From: Sipunculus nudus
Taxonomy: Eukaryota; Annelida; Sipuncula; Golfingiida; Sipunculidae
NCBI GenBank assembly: GCA_026874595.1
Contig: CM049307.1
Coordinates: 76,856,643-76,920,642, forward strand
Reading direction: 5' to 3'
Length of the DNA stretch: 64,000 nt
In this document: piece by piece, positions 47,650-57,619 of the stretch
How positions within the stretch are numbered: the stretch's first letter is position 1
Layout of the letters: every line of letters begins with the position of its first letter
Translations under genes and position numbers: made by a program
The notes under the pieces: model-generated
What the model was told of the DNA's origin: nothing
The model's input: the letters and a program-made list of their open reading frames with translations, nothing else
Databases searched by the model: none

Positions 47650-48314
47650 AGGTGCTTTTCCATAAGTGCGTAGTCCGTATCCGTAGTCCTTATGCGTTGT
47701 CCGCTGCGTAGTCCGCAAAAATCGCTTTGTAGACTTTTTAACTGGGCCGTTTCCATTCATCCGCATGCGTAGTACGTATGCGTAGTCCGTATCCGCACGC
47801 TGCTGGGATTGATTTTTGCGCAATACGCATACCAATCATCGTGTTGATTTCAGGTTTAGCAAAGAGTTTTCCCCATTCAGGCCGTACTGTATGCACAGTC
47901 TCTATTTTCAACTGGTATGAATGTCATTTCTGGCATTAGTTTTCCATAAACCCAACATATTGGCATATGGCTGAATTATGTTTTCCTTTTTTATCACAGA
48001 CACCATGTTTTTAGATGATTGAAGCGTACACATCGCTGTCGCGGATAAATATTATTAATTAAGATCTTTTAAAAATTTTATTATTTTTATTTTATTGTTT
48101 AACTTTTGTTGCTAATATATGCAAATGTACAATAAATATATGGTGAAATGGCTTGCAAAAAAGGATAAACTTCAGCTATCGAGCACCTATCAATACGGAG
48201 TACGGACTACGCATATACGTACTTATGGAAAACGAACTTTGCGGATACGGACTACGCATACGGACTACGCTTGCGGACTACGGATACGCACTACGCACTT
48301 ATGGAAAACCACCT
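47650..48314. mobile_element. PIF/Harbinger MITE inside the pseudogene
   Basis: Left end AGGTGCTTTTCCATAAGTGC, right end GCACTTATGGAAAACCACCT, each followed inward by GCGTAGTCCGTATCCG-type subterminal repeats. Direct TTA duplication at 47647-47649 and 48315-48317. 665 bp with no protein; the left 200 bp is the same as the end of the Harbinger element at 32896. It separates the CGLN block from the GNRFNILF block of the host pseudogene. Open frames inside (for example QKRINFSYRAPINTEYGL) come from the ends. Confidence 0.85.
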
Positions 48315-49552
48315 TTACATCCTTTCGCAACAGCACCAACCGCACTCTCACCAAATATCAAACTCTCCCACATGCACATAGTCACACCGGCCTGATCAGC
48401 TAAACCAACAAGGTAGTTGAGGCCACAAAAAAAATTATTCATACTTACACATCTCTCACGCTCACTGTCACTCATCCCATTCCATTCATTCAACACATGC
48501 GGCAACACATCTCTCCTGTAGTCATACAAAAACTCACAAAACTTCTTACCTGCAGCAGCCCTATCACTCATAGTTTTCTTCATGCTAACAATCATGCCCT
48601 GCACACGCTTACACACATCTCCTCCTTTCATGCTAGCCACATCCATCAAAATCTCACGCAGCACACACAACAGGCTTTCAGCATCCTCACTCGCAACATC
48701 TCTCACACCCAGAGTCAGACGCTCATCAGCCGCTGTTCTTACACCCAAACTTTCATAATGTCTGCTATACTTTGTCGTTCCATCACTCATCAAAGTCACA
48801 TTCCCACTCTCTAAACATTCACTCAACTGCATCCATGCCAGCGCTCTACATTCATACACCATTCTCTCAGCACACGTCTCTCTCGGCAATCTATCCACAC
48901 TCTTTCCCAGACCTTCAATCACACATGTCACAATCGAATCACACTTGCTCGCACTTACACCCATACCAATCAGCTCCATATACACTCCTCTGATCTCACT
49001 CGTATACTTTCCTCCCTGAAAAAAAAAAACGCACACAGTCACTCCGCACAAAATCTTCCAACCTCTCTTCCAACATACACGTCTCATTCTCCAAATCACG
49101 CACTCTCTCACTCAGGCAAACCAGCTTGTCTTTCACACACTCTACACTTTCACAGGCACTCAAGTGCCTTTCTTGCAGCGTCATACTTACTTCTCAGACA
49201 TGCGTACCTTTCACACTGTTCATTCACTTCCATACATGCATCCACATACAGGTCATCAAGCTCACTCTCTAGTCTCACACGCTCACCCTCACATTTACTC
49301 AACCTGGCCTCAATTTAAAAAAATCGGCCATCCCTCTCATTCAACTCATCATTCAACTCTGCAATCATACTATCTCCTCTCGCAAGTTTCTTTCTAAAGT
49401 TTCTTACATCAAACACTCTCCTTTCTTTCACAGTTACATCCATCTTCAACTTTCTCATCATCTCAACCAGCTCCTTCTCCCGCACTGACATAACCTCCAC
49501 ACCGCTCTCACGACCTGACACTGCCCCCACCCGACCCTCAAGCTCACCCCCC

Positions 49553-49670
49553 CCCCCTCATTCCACTCTGCACACACACACTATCCTCACTCCCCTCCAT
49601 TCCACTCTGCACACACACACTATCCCCACTCCCCTCCATTACACTTTGCACACACAGACAATCCCCAACC
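49553..49670 (-). repeat. 39-bp in-frame repeat within the pseudogene
   Basis: About three copies of CACTCTGCACACACACACTA followed by TCCTCACTCCCCTCCATTC (plus strand). On the coding strand it gives CVQS(V/G)MEGS(G/E)DSV repeats. C-runs border it on both sides. Confidence 0.8.
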
Positions 49671-50187
49671 CCCCCCCCCCCCCACAATCCACTCCCCGGC
49701 AAATGAAACACACCATTCAGAAACTCATGCCTCGTACCTTTCAACTCAGACTTACATGTCCCATACCAGTAATGAAACGCACGCACACTCATCCAGTCAT
49801 CCACAGACTCATACCCCATCAACCTGCCAAGGCACCTCACAACATGCAACCCACTCCTACATTCCATCACACACTCGTACACCTCCATCACAAACCCATT
49901 CGTCAATTCATCTCTTTCAAGAGTAGGTCTTCCACTGTTGTTGGTAGCCAGCAGGGATCTTGATCTTGAACGGGAGCCGGAGGTGGCGCGGTCCTGGTTT
50001 TGTGTGTCGTCTGTCCACCGCAGACCGGCCACCATCCGTCTCCCGTTTGGCCTCCTCTCTGCCTCTCATCTCTGTCTCTCCTCCTACCACTCCCCATATC
50101 TTCCATAATGCTTGAAAATCGGCCACGCTGTCACAAGTATCATTTTGCAGAGCAAAGGACTGTGCCGTCCAGGGGGTGACCCAAGGT

Positions 50188-50194
50188 TTTATAC
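50188..50194 (-). promoter_or_regulatory. TATA-like box of the transposase-like pseudogene
   Basis: Minus-strand TATAAAA in the context CGGGTATAAAACC, 82 bases before the ATG at 50106 and within a GC-rich stretch (50150-50310) that looks like a compact promoter. Prediction from position and sequence only. Confidence 0.35.
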
Positions 50195-50327
50195 CCGTGT
50201 TCTGCATAGGGTCGGCATAGCGGACGCTGGGTGGCACCATTGGGTCTCGGGAACGGCACGTACACCCCGGGCTATGCTTTACCCAGCGGGGAGGGTCGCC
50301 TCCGGGCCCTGTTAACTTTTGTTTACA

Positions 50328-50367
50328 TGTTTATATAATAGGTACACGTGTATCTATTATATAAACA
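50328..50367. repeat. 40-nt palindrome
   Basis: TGTTTATATAATAG pairs with CTATTATATAAACA around a TACACGTGTA centre; a single mismatch pair (50342/50353). No loop is needed, so the DNA is a near-perfect palindrome. Confidence 0.85.
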
Positions 50368-50369
50368 AG

Positions 50370-51020
50370 TACCGGCAAGCGATATAACATGGTTTACAGC
50401 TCATTAAACGGTAGGGGATTGTTGTTAAGGTAAATTGAAGACATTTTAAACCAATATCAACACAAATAGCGATTCAAGCGCCTGTGATCGAAGGTCCCTG
50501 CCCGTCCCAACCGGGTACGAGTGTACGATTAATGGTGATATACGATTGACAGGAGTTTGATGATTTATGGTGGTGGGCACCAGCTGGGAGTTTTCCTCTC
50601 TAAGTCTGTCACATTCACGAGTTTTATGGGATAATACCTTAATGTAGATGTAAATGCAATACCAGGAGCTTTTCGAGTTAAATGTTTATTGCGTTTACCA
50701 TTTCTGGCAGAACACGACAAGTGGGGCAAGTCCAAACGGTAGGATATTCACTTTCTAGGTCGCCTATGTTTATTGCTGTAGATATGGGGTATGGACCCCC
50801 TTAACCCCCCCCCCCCGGATCCGCTTCTGTTAGAAAAATTAACATATCTTTGCTCTTGAGTCGAAGTATTGTCATTGGATTTACTCCGAGTATTCAGAGC
50901 AGCAGTGGAAGTATTTTGCCCAATCCCGCCGTACTGGAATCACTTGTAGATCTAGATAATACAGGGTATGATGATGTCTGGGCAGCGGATATTAATACTT
51001 GATCAGCCGTAGACAGGACA
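50370..51020. other. No gene recognised
   Basis: A C-run at about 50807-50817; nothing else identified. Confidence 0.5.
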
Positions 51021-51024
51021 CTAG

Positions 51025-51390
51025 TTACGGATTTTCGTTTATCGAGCTGCGAGTATTCTTTGACTTACGTCGACTGGCTACAGAAGAATCATCATTTGCT
51101 CTAGGCTTTGTTAATGCCTGCTTCCGTTCACTCACGGTATTGGCAATTCCTTTTGCCATGGACCAACGATCGCAATTTTTAATCTCATCCGGAACATTAT
51201 TTAATTTTGAAAGTTTGTTACGGATATCTCGTAGACATTTGTTTTTGGTAATTATGTTGGTTTCATGATAAGTCATTTTCTTTACTTTTGTAATCCACTC
51301 AACTTTGATTTGCTCACAAAGATCGCCATGGGCTTTTAATAGTGAGGGCTCCCTTTTGAGTCTTGCAGCGCGAATGAGCGAGTCGTTCAT
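51025..51390 (-). CDS. Hypothetical basic protein, 121 residues
   Basis: Starts at an ATG at 51390 (MNDSLIRAARLKREPSLLKA) and runs uninterrupted to a stop at 51025. It is strongly charged, with many Lys/Arg, a helix-like CLRDIRNKLSKLNNVPDEIK and a basic SRRKSKNTRSSINENP tail, compatible with a nucleic-acid-binding or nuclear protein. No domain recognised, no signal peptide, no splice evidence. It is one of the longer clean frames in the window, but chance or a mobile-element fragment cannot be excluded. Confidence 0.35.
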   Translation of the reverse strand: MNDSLIRAARLKREPSLLKAHGDLCEQIKVEWITKVKKMTYHETNIITKNKCLRDIRNKLSKLNNVPDEIKNCDRWSMAKGIANTVSERKQALTKPRANDDSSVASRRKSKNTRSSINENP

Positions 51391-51399
51391 GATCCCCTT

Positions 51400-52825
51400 G
51401 TCAGGCTCTGACGAGCCAATCTCATTTGTGATTGACGCCGTGAATGACGTCGTCGAGGTAAATATGCGGGATTAGGCGTCACAGGTGTTGTCAACAGGCT
51501 TGAATAGACGACGCAATAGTTCCTTTGTAATGTGTATAACAAATGCTGATAGCCTACAAATATCCTTATATCTGATTAAAGTCTAACATACACGGGTTAT
51601 ACACTCATGGATAACATTTGGTTGATGTTTTAACTGATGTATCTGATATCATAAGTCTAAATAATAAATATCTTGATATCAGAATTCACAAGCCAGTTTA
51701 TTTACTTGGTAGCCATCTTGGTTTACTCTGTTTTTGGTGCGATCTGACTTGAAATTTATCTCTGTGATTTTAAATAATCAAATAAAACTCACCCGGTAAT
51801 AAGTGTATATTGTCCCGATATTGTAAAGTCCATGTATGGAGTAAAACCTGGGCTGCTCAAGATTTTATCAACTAAAACATCGGCAAAATGCAGAGCAGAA
51901 ATAAAAAGCAGTCATCACAGTAGCGCATGCACAGAGGGTATAAAAATAAAAAAAAAATAATATAAAAATAATAATTTTTAACTAATAACAATTAAGTGCT
52001 GTAGTTATTACTATATATAACTATTACTATCAGAATAACGATTTGGCAGTCTTATTAAATATACTTTGGATTTAGGTTTCACCTTTCGTGGTTTTTGCCT
52101 TAAACACTATTCACTGGGTTAACGCTTTCGTGGATTAATCGTTCCTGTTTATGCATTTTATCAGAACTCATTGGTGAACAGACCTAAAAATAAGCCAAAG
52201 ATTGTTCGGTAATCATTCAATGGAATTTAATATCCTTAAGACTCATTCAATAAAAAAATAGTCTTGGCTCAATGACACAACAACTAAAATATCTTTGTGT
52301 TATCTGAATCGTGGGTGAAAATATTTAGATAAATCTCGATAGATTTCTTCAGGATAATTCAACCTAGGTCCATCAAATGAAGTCATGCATTACTAGGTTA
52401 ATGAGAGCAAGTACCGGCTCTAGAGATCGGTATGTCGTTTGTTCAGAAGAAACCCCGTTTCCACTCCAGCTGGAACCAGTGCACCTCCAGAACGGGGACA
52501 CAGTTAAACTTGGTGCCCGCTCAAATTGTGCTCAGCTGACCGTTTCTGATCCCCATGCCCGATGTCTTACTAGGTTAAATCTGTCACACGGTTAAGCTCT
52601 TAATGTTTGGTCCGCCATTAACGGAATACAGTTATATGGTTGAGTTGCCTTGTTTACAGGGTGCAGTTGTCTGTTTGTTCCGAACATCACACGGTACTTT
52701 TGCCAGAAACCATGGATGCAGAGGTACCGCCACTCGACCGCATCAGCGGCCTGTCATTACCGGCATCCAACATGATTAATAAAATGATCAGTGTCTATTG
52801 TTGTTTCTTCAATTAAAAAATGACA
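51400..52825. other. No gene recognised
   Basis: AT-rich with scattered short frames; the plus-strand frame at 52377-52595 has no recognised motif. Confidence 0.45.
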
Positions 52826-52829
52826 TTAA

Positions 52830-53335
52830 CAGAGAAGTAATTCTGGGTTCCAAGGAGACTTTCCATGGGCCTCCCTTCATGTCAACAAAATAGATTCCAG
52901 GTTCAGTCACTACCATTTGTGCCCTGTTAACAAATGACAGCATCTTTTAGAGTCTCGAAAAATAGAAAAAAAAATCGTTAACAAATCGGAAATACAGGTG
53001 GCGCCACCAGCCTGCACGAACTGACGCAACCCCCCCCCCCCCCCCCCCCATGATCAATATCCATGTAAAGAATCATGGTGATCAATGCATTAGTTTTTCA
53101 GATACTTAAGCTTTTGTATCAAATTTTCCATTACTCTGGGGGGTATTTGGGAGCCCCATAGATCAGAGATTATGGGTAACAGAGACCTTATTTCTGGTTT
53201 CCGAGGAGATTTTTTATGGACCTCTCTGGATGTGAAGTAAGAAGATTCCAGATCCTGCGGTTACAATTTGTGCCTGGTTAACGGACAGACAGACGGACGG
53301 ACGGACAAAGGGTGATCGCTATAGCTCAGATGACT
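52830..53335 (-). mobile_element. Family 1 tandem-core element, inverted short copy
   Basis: Read on the minus strand it begins CTATAGCGATCACCCTTTGT with CCGTCCGTCTGT, then GTTAACCAGGCACAAATTGT, and includes GGTGGCGCCACC at 52997-53008. About one and a half units are present. A C-run at 53031-53050 interrupts it. Confidence 0.7.
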
Positions 53336-53421
53336 ATGTATGTGTAAAGTATTATTTTGTGATAACGTTTAACAATAGGAAGCTTTTGCATTTCGATGTT
53401 GGAAGTAAATTTTTCTTTTAC

Positions 53422-54230
53422 CTGAAAGAATTTGGACAGGCTGCTGAGCTGTTGCAGAGTGCCTAGCATCAGACTGAGGATGGCGACAAACTCCCAGTTC
53501 TCTTCAAGTTTCAGCATTCCCACAGCCTGGGGGTCGATCATTGTGCAGTGTGAGAGATGAGCCACTACACATGGCAGGATCTTATTCATGGTGGAACAGG
53601 ATGAATCATGGGAAAGCCGTCTCATAGCCTTAGGTTGTTTAGGCTTCAGCTTTGGTTTTTCGAATGTCTCCTGGAATGATATTATAATGTATTTACATAA
53701 ATTTATATTGTACAGATGTATTAGTGAAATATGTTAGAATATTTCAAGCACACGTGTGATTATGATTGTATAAATATTAATGTATGTTTAACAACAGTAC
53801 TTTACAATGTGTTTATAAAATTACCTGTATTTTTTCAACCCCGCTGCACGGACAGCAGAGTACTCATAGTACTTGAATACCTTGTCAATGGTCGTATTAA
53901 ACTTTGCAATGGCCTTGATCTCTTCTGCTGACCGCTTGGTTGTCAGTGCCTCACCGTGTGCCAAACAATGGTTCCCAACAGCAATTTTGGAGAATTGTCA
54001 AAAGAAAGATCTATATGCATTTATGTTATTATTTCTAGTGAAGTTTCAATGTATGCTAAATTAGCTTACTTGATAAGCCAAGAGGTATTCACTTTATCCT
54101 TTAACTGAGTAGCCACACAAGTCATCATACTGGCACCATAACTTCCTATTCCAGCCAGCCTGGATAGATCCAACTCTTTTTTCTTTGCTGTAATCGAAAA
54201 TGTCCTCCGCTATAGTGTCAGCTTTCCCGT
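53422..54230 (-). pseudogene. hAT-type transposase / ZNF862-like (DUF4371) remnant, three exon-like blocks
   Basis: Block 1 (about 54215-54070): KADTIAEDIFDYSKEK, LDLSRLAGIGSYGASMMTCV and ATQLKDKVNTSWLIK; family members have GIGTDGASVM, so the catalytic Asp is Tyr. Block 2 (about 53975-53825): GNHCLAHGEALTTKRSAEEI, KAIAKFNTTIDKVFKYYEYS and AVRAAGLKK, holding the CxxH motif (CLAH), ending at a GTAATT donor. Block 3 (53670-53422): between a CATTCCAG acceptor and a GTAAAA donor, exactly 83 codons: ETFEKPKLKPKQPKA, MRRLSHDSS (usually RWLSHD, so W is R) and EFVAILSLMLGTLQQLSSLS. This matches the order of ZNF862/KIAA1586-like proteins derived from hAT transposases. The phase between blocks 2 and 3 is off by one at an A6 run. 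Intron-like gaps suggest a formerly domesticated gene or an intron-bearing transposon. Confidence 0.7.
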
Positions 54231-54773
54231 TGTGTATCTTGAAAGAAAAAAAAGTAATTCCATGGTAAATTTTATTCTACGGCTTATGAGTCTGCTGAGT
54301 TGAAAACAATATCAATCATAAAACATGAACATTCTTTATTTCTGTTATATTGTCCACAAGGTGTCCTGCGGTGTCCCAAACCACAGGGAAGGACGTATTC
54401 CCCGTTCATGACGTTGTCGGTATTGAACCCTTTTGTATACTTAGACATTGGGATGGTGCGAAAGATTGACACGATCCCAATCTTATTTAAGGAATTTCCT
54501 AGGGTATGGTAGTGCTAAGACAATTTGTTTCTGTATGTTCTGATGTGGCTTACTTTAAGTCCTCAAGTGGTGTACAATTAACAGACTTCTAAGGCCAAAA
54601 AATCAATTGTATGTTTTTCAGGCACTTTTTCAGGCTCAAGATTCAAGATTAAGAAGATTCAAGATTCAAGAAGTTCAGTATTTACAAATTTCTTTTTAAG
54701 TCTTATATAATATTTGTTGATAATATTATCTCTATTCAACTTCAGTTGCATAAGAAGTATATTGTTGATAAAA

Positions 54774-55190
54774 CACTCTAACCCTTTAACATTATAGAAC
54801 TCGTTCTTGTGTGAAGATTATTGCCACTCTCACCTTTTACATTATTGTTCTTGGTCCTATGTGGAGATCATTGCCACTCTAACCCTTTAACATTAAGATC
54901 TTGGTCCTGTGTGGAGATTATTGCCACTCTAACCTTTTAACATTATAGTTCTTGGTCCTGTTTGGAGATTATTGCCACTCTTACCCTTTAATATTATAGT
55001 TCTTGGTCCTGTGTGGAGATTATTGTCACTCTAACCCTTTAATATTATAGATCTTGGTCCTGTGTGGAGATTATTGCCACTCTAACCCTTTAACATTATA
55101 GTTCTTGGTCCTGTGTTGAAATTATTGCCACTTTAATTCTTTAGCATTATAGATTTTGGTCCTATGTGGAGATAATTGCCACTCCACCCC
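54774..55190. repeat. 57-bp tandem repeat, about 7 copies
   Basis: Unit CACTCTAACCCTTTAACATT, ATAGTTCTTGGTCCTGTGTG, GAGATTATTGC. Copies differ by a few substitutions and small indels. No coding function seen. Confidence 0.9.
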
Positions 55191-56240
55191 TTTAACACGA
55201 GACCTTATTCCACTTACACGCATCGCCACCAGAGGTCCCTCCACTGCATGCAAAAAACATTCACCAAGCGCAGGGGAAGCGACTTCTGGAGGTCATTGGC
55301 TTCAACGTGTCCCCGCTGAATCGATGAACCGATCATAGCTTGTGGAACTGTAAAATCAGCATTTCGCTGGATTAATGACAGCCATGCCCGCATTGGTTCA
55401 CTTCATTACAGTTCAAGAAAATGTATTCTAAATCCCATTCTATTATCTTGTCACATTTGTCTGTTGAAAAGTGTAGTCAAGCCTCCAGCCCTGCGTAATT
55501 ATGATAGAGCCGATAGAGGTGAAGCCACACAAGCCAAGCAGAAAGCCGCAAGACCGCCACCGTTTAGCCCAAACCGGTGACCGGAGAAAGCTACCACATC
55601 CACAGCACAAAACCCAAGGCAGGATACGAGTACGGCATCGATCTCAGCGACAAGTACCCAGACAATCACGAGAGCAAATCTCGTGCGAACGTAAAAGCGA
55701 GCGATCATTGTTTTCTTTATCAGCTAGCCCAGAAAAAGGACATATGAAGATTATACGTTACCCTTTGTCCGTCCCTTGGCTAAAAACTCTCAACTTATCT
55801 TCATGGAAACTATAAATGTTTGTGATTCTATAACTGTGGCCTATAATGTGACAGGTATTCAGTTTGATAGTTAGCAGTTGTGATTAATCATTTGAAAATA
55901 TTATAAAAAATAAGAAATTTGTTGTTAATTATATTATGAAAATTGTAAAAAAAATCAAAGTGAATCATATATTCTAAATAACCTTTCATTTCTGTCGCAG
56001 TGTTTATTTCCGGTATTGCTTTCGGTAAGCAGCTTTGATGTCGGATGTCACATGCCAAAAGAGTGCGACATTGCATTTGCATTTAAACTAAACCCTAATA
56101 CACACACACACACATATATATGTATGTATGTGTCTGCAATAGCGTATTATTTTCATTACTCACAAATAAGTTTGTTTTTATTAGGTAGCAAAACTGTTAG
56201 ATAAAAAGAATTACAATAATATTTATTTTAACATATCATA
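55191..56240. other. No gene confirmed
   Basis: A relatively GC-rich patch at 55500-55720 has open frames on several strands (for example plus 55501-55815) and looks like an isolated coding relic, but no motif could be identified. Confidence 0.3.
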
Positions 56241-56249
56241 AAACGAGTG

Positions 56250-57610
56250 GTCCAGATTCATCATGCACACAATGACAGTAGAGGACCATTTTTGAGCTAT
56301 CTGGACATCCATGTTCTTCTTCCTCTGCAGAGAGATGGATCAAGGAGTGGAAATTTTATACCAGAAATTCTGGCCCATTTAAGATGCTTGTTCTACAAAG
56401 TAAACCAGCAAAGCATGTGCGTATTCCCTGTGATGTTCTGTGTACCGCGGACGAACAAGGAAGCAAAGTACAACGCTTAATGTCAGGAAATGATCATACA
56501 ACTCTTCCTTCAGTGTCTTGTGCAATACAATCTTTCCTCTGTATTTGGTTGCCTTCTACCTGTCAATTTCATTAAGTCCTCTGGGCTTGCATGCAAAATC
56601 ACGTGGTACAAACTTTTGTAAAGCGATCATTTTCTACTGTTTTCATTAGAATGGGCAGCAGACATTCTCATTTCCTCTTTCCCTTGATCCATGTCAAAAG
56701 GAGGCGCTTCCTTAACCTGAGACATGCTTGATGCATGTTATCAAGCGAAAAACTGCTTTATCATATCAACTGGTATGTCAGAGAGAGGTGAAACATCAGT
56801 ACGATCTTCTTTGTTGTCTTTTGTCTGAATGATAAACAAGTGCAAGATTCCACGTGTTGGGTTTCTGTATAGCATATTCTGACAAACCAAACGCTGATAA
56901 CAATTTTCACACTCACCGTAGCCTGAAAATTATTTGATTGCTTTTACCACAGCCCTTGCAGGAGAGCAACAAATAATGTCTCTCATTTTCACTGGAACCG
57001 TGGTTTTATCACACCGCAGTCCAAACTGCAGAAGTTGACTTAGGATCTTGAGCAGTGTCCATCAATAATTCAAGATTTACTGGCCTGCAGGGACCAAGAT
57101 ACAGTGCCACCGGAAATATTCAACTTGGTTGTAAGTGAATGGCGTACAAGATGGCAATAAAGATTTCTGTGAGCTTTTGAAGAGCGGAATGCCGTTAATA
57201 TTCAGTGAAATCTGTAAAGTGTCTTCACCTGCTCGGATATCGTGCGGGTGTTTCTGAAAGTTATTAAGCAGTTCACGATTAAATGAGCCCGATACAGACA
57301 TATTCCTTTCCCGATTTTTGAGTTGCTTGAACATCCCTGGTTGTTTTCAGCAAAGTTCGTGCCGTATAAGGTAACAGAGAGTTTACGAACATCCTAGAGA
57401 GCTTAAGTAGCGCATCAACAGCATTATGCTTTACTTGGAATTCCGACAAGGACATATATTACTATCTTTGCCTGTTGTTGATTATTTTCTGTTATTTCTA
57501 AAAATAACATAGGCCATTTAAATAATTATAAAAATTTTATCCACAAACCTTGCTTTCATCTCCTCTCCTGTTGAAAGACGTTGAGCAAGTTCAGTCGTGA
57601 CAGTTACCTG
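56250..57610 (-). pseudogene. CACTA/EnSpm-type transposase remnant
   Basis: Down the minus strand: SMLLMRYLSSL-type fragment matching AVDALLKLLR, then FNRELLNNFQKHPHDIRAGE, TLQISLNINGIPLFKSS (57220-57170), a frame change, FPVALYLGPCRPVNLELL (about 57115-57060), CCSPARAVVKAIK with GYGECENCYQRLVCQN (about 56970-56890), TDVSPLSDIPVDMIKQF, DNMHQACLRLRKRLL (about 56740) and KFVPRDFACKPRGLNEIDR (about 56610-56555). These are the NIDG(L/I)PLFKSS, F.VALY.G..KP, CDAPARA..K.IK.H.GY..CE.C and DYMHLVCLGV...L blocks of an animal CACTA-like transposase family. The usual catalytic Asp of NIDG is Asn here (codon 57194-57196), CDAPAR is CCSPAR, and at least three frame changes and several stops are present. 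Confidence 0.7.
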
Positions 57611-57619
57611 GTCTTCTAA

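Larger units (their letters stand above)
45860..50106 (-). pseudogene. Transposase-like protein of an unnamed family, broken and interrupted by a MITE
   Basis: Read down the minus strand from ATG near 50106. The N-terminal region has VYECVMECRSGLHVVRCL and LMGYESVDDWMSVRAFHYWY (49900-49760), then short Ser/Gly repeats. A coiled coil follows at 49500-49030 (ELVEMMRKLKMDVTVKERR; CLSERVRDLENETCMLEERL). The core at 49000-48330 has IRGVYMELIGMGVS, LMSDGTTKYSRHYESLGVRT, LRDV-like GVRDVASEDAES, KKTMSDRAAAGKKFCEFL, YDYRRDVLPHVLNEW and MNNFFCGLNYLVGLAD; after the inserted MITE it resumes with TVRMVRTVCKAMQDRG and IPLAPFRGNRFNILFHNGAG. Then GVRSFGLIDKLLTGALWRV (47350-47300), TNVGGKRDFGMLDDLMRERP (about 46995), a basic stretch, and a C-terminal Tudor/chromo-like WWKGRVLD...FVVSYEE...WRFSLFDDYMSGDLRVF (46060-45880). 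I recall this order from multi-copy unnamed proteins of molluscs, cnidarians and amphioxus. D...D...CxxH (here CGLN) suggests an RNase H/hAT-like transposase; this is inference. Lesions: A-run shift at 49019, shifts near 49180, 49316, 47080, 46770 and 46240, and a stop at 47445. Confidence 0.6.

Noticed and set aside
48119-48403. Open frames with repeated RTTHTDYA-like peptides, also at 32843-33058 and 47647-47835
   Set aside because: They translate the subterminal GCGTAGTCCGTATCCG repeats of Harbinger ends; not proteins.
45688-49963. Many plus-strand open frames rich in His, Ser, Thr and Pro
   Set aside because: They mirror the purine-rich coding strand of the minus-strand pseudogene.
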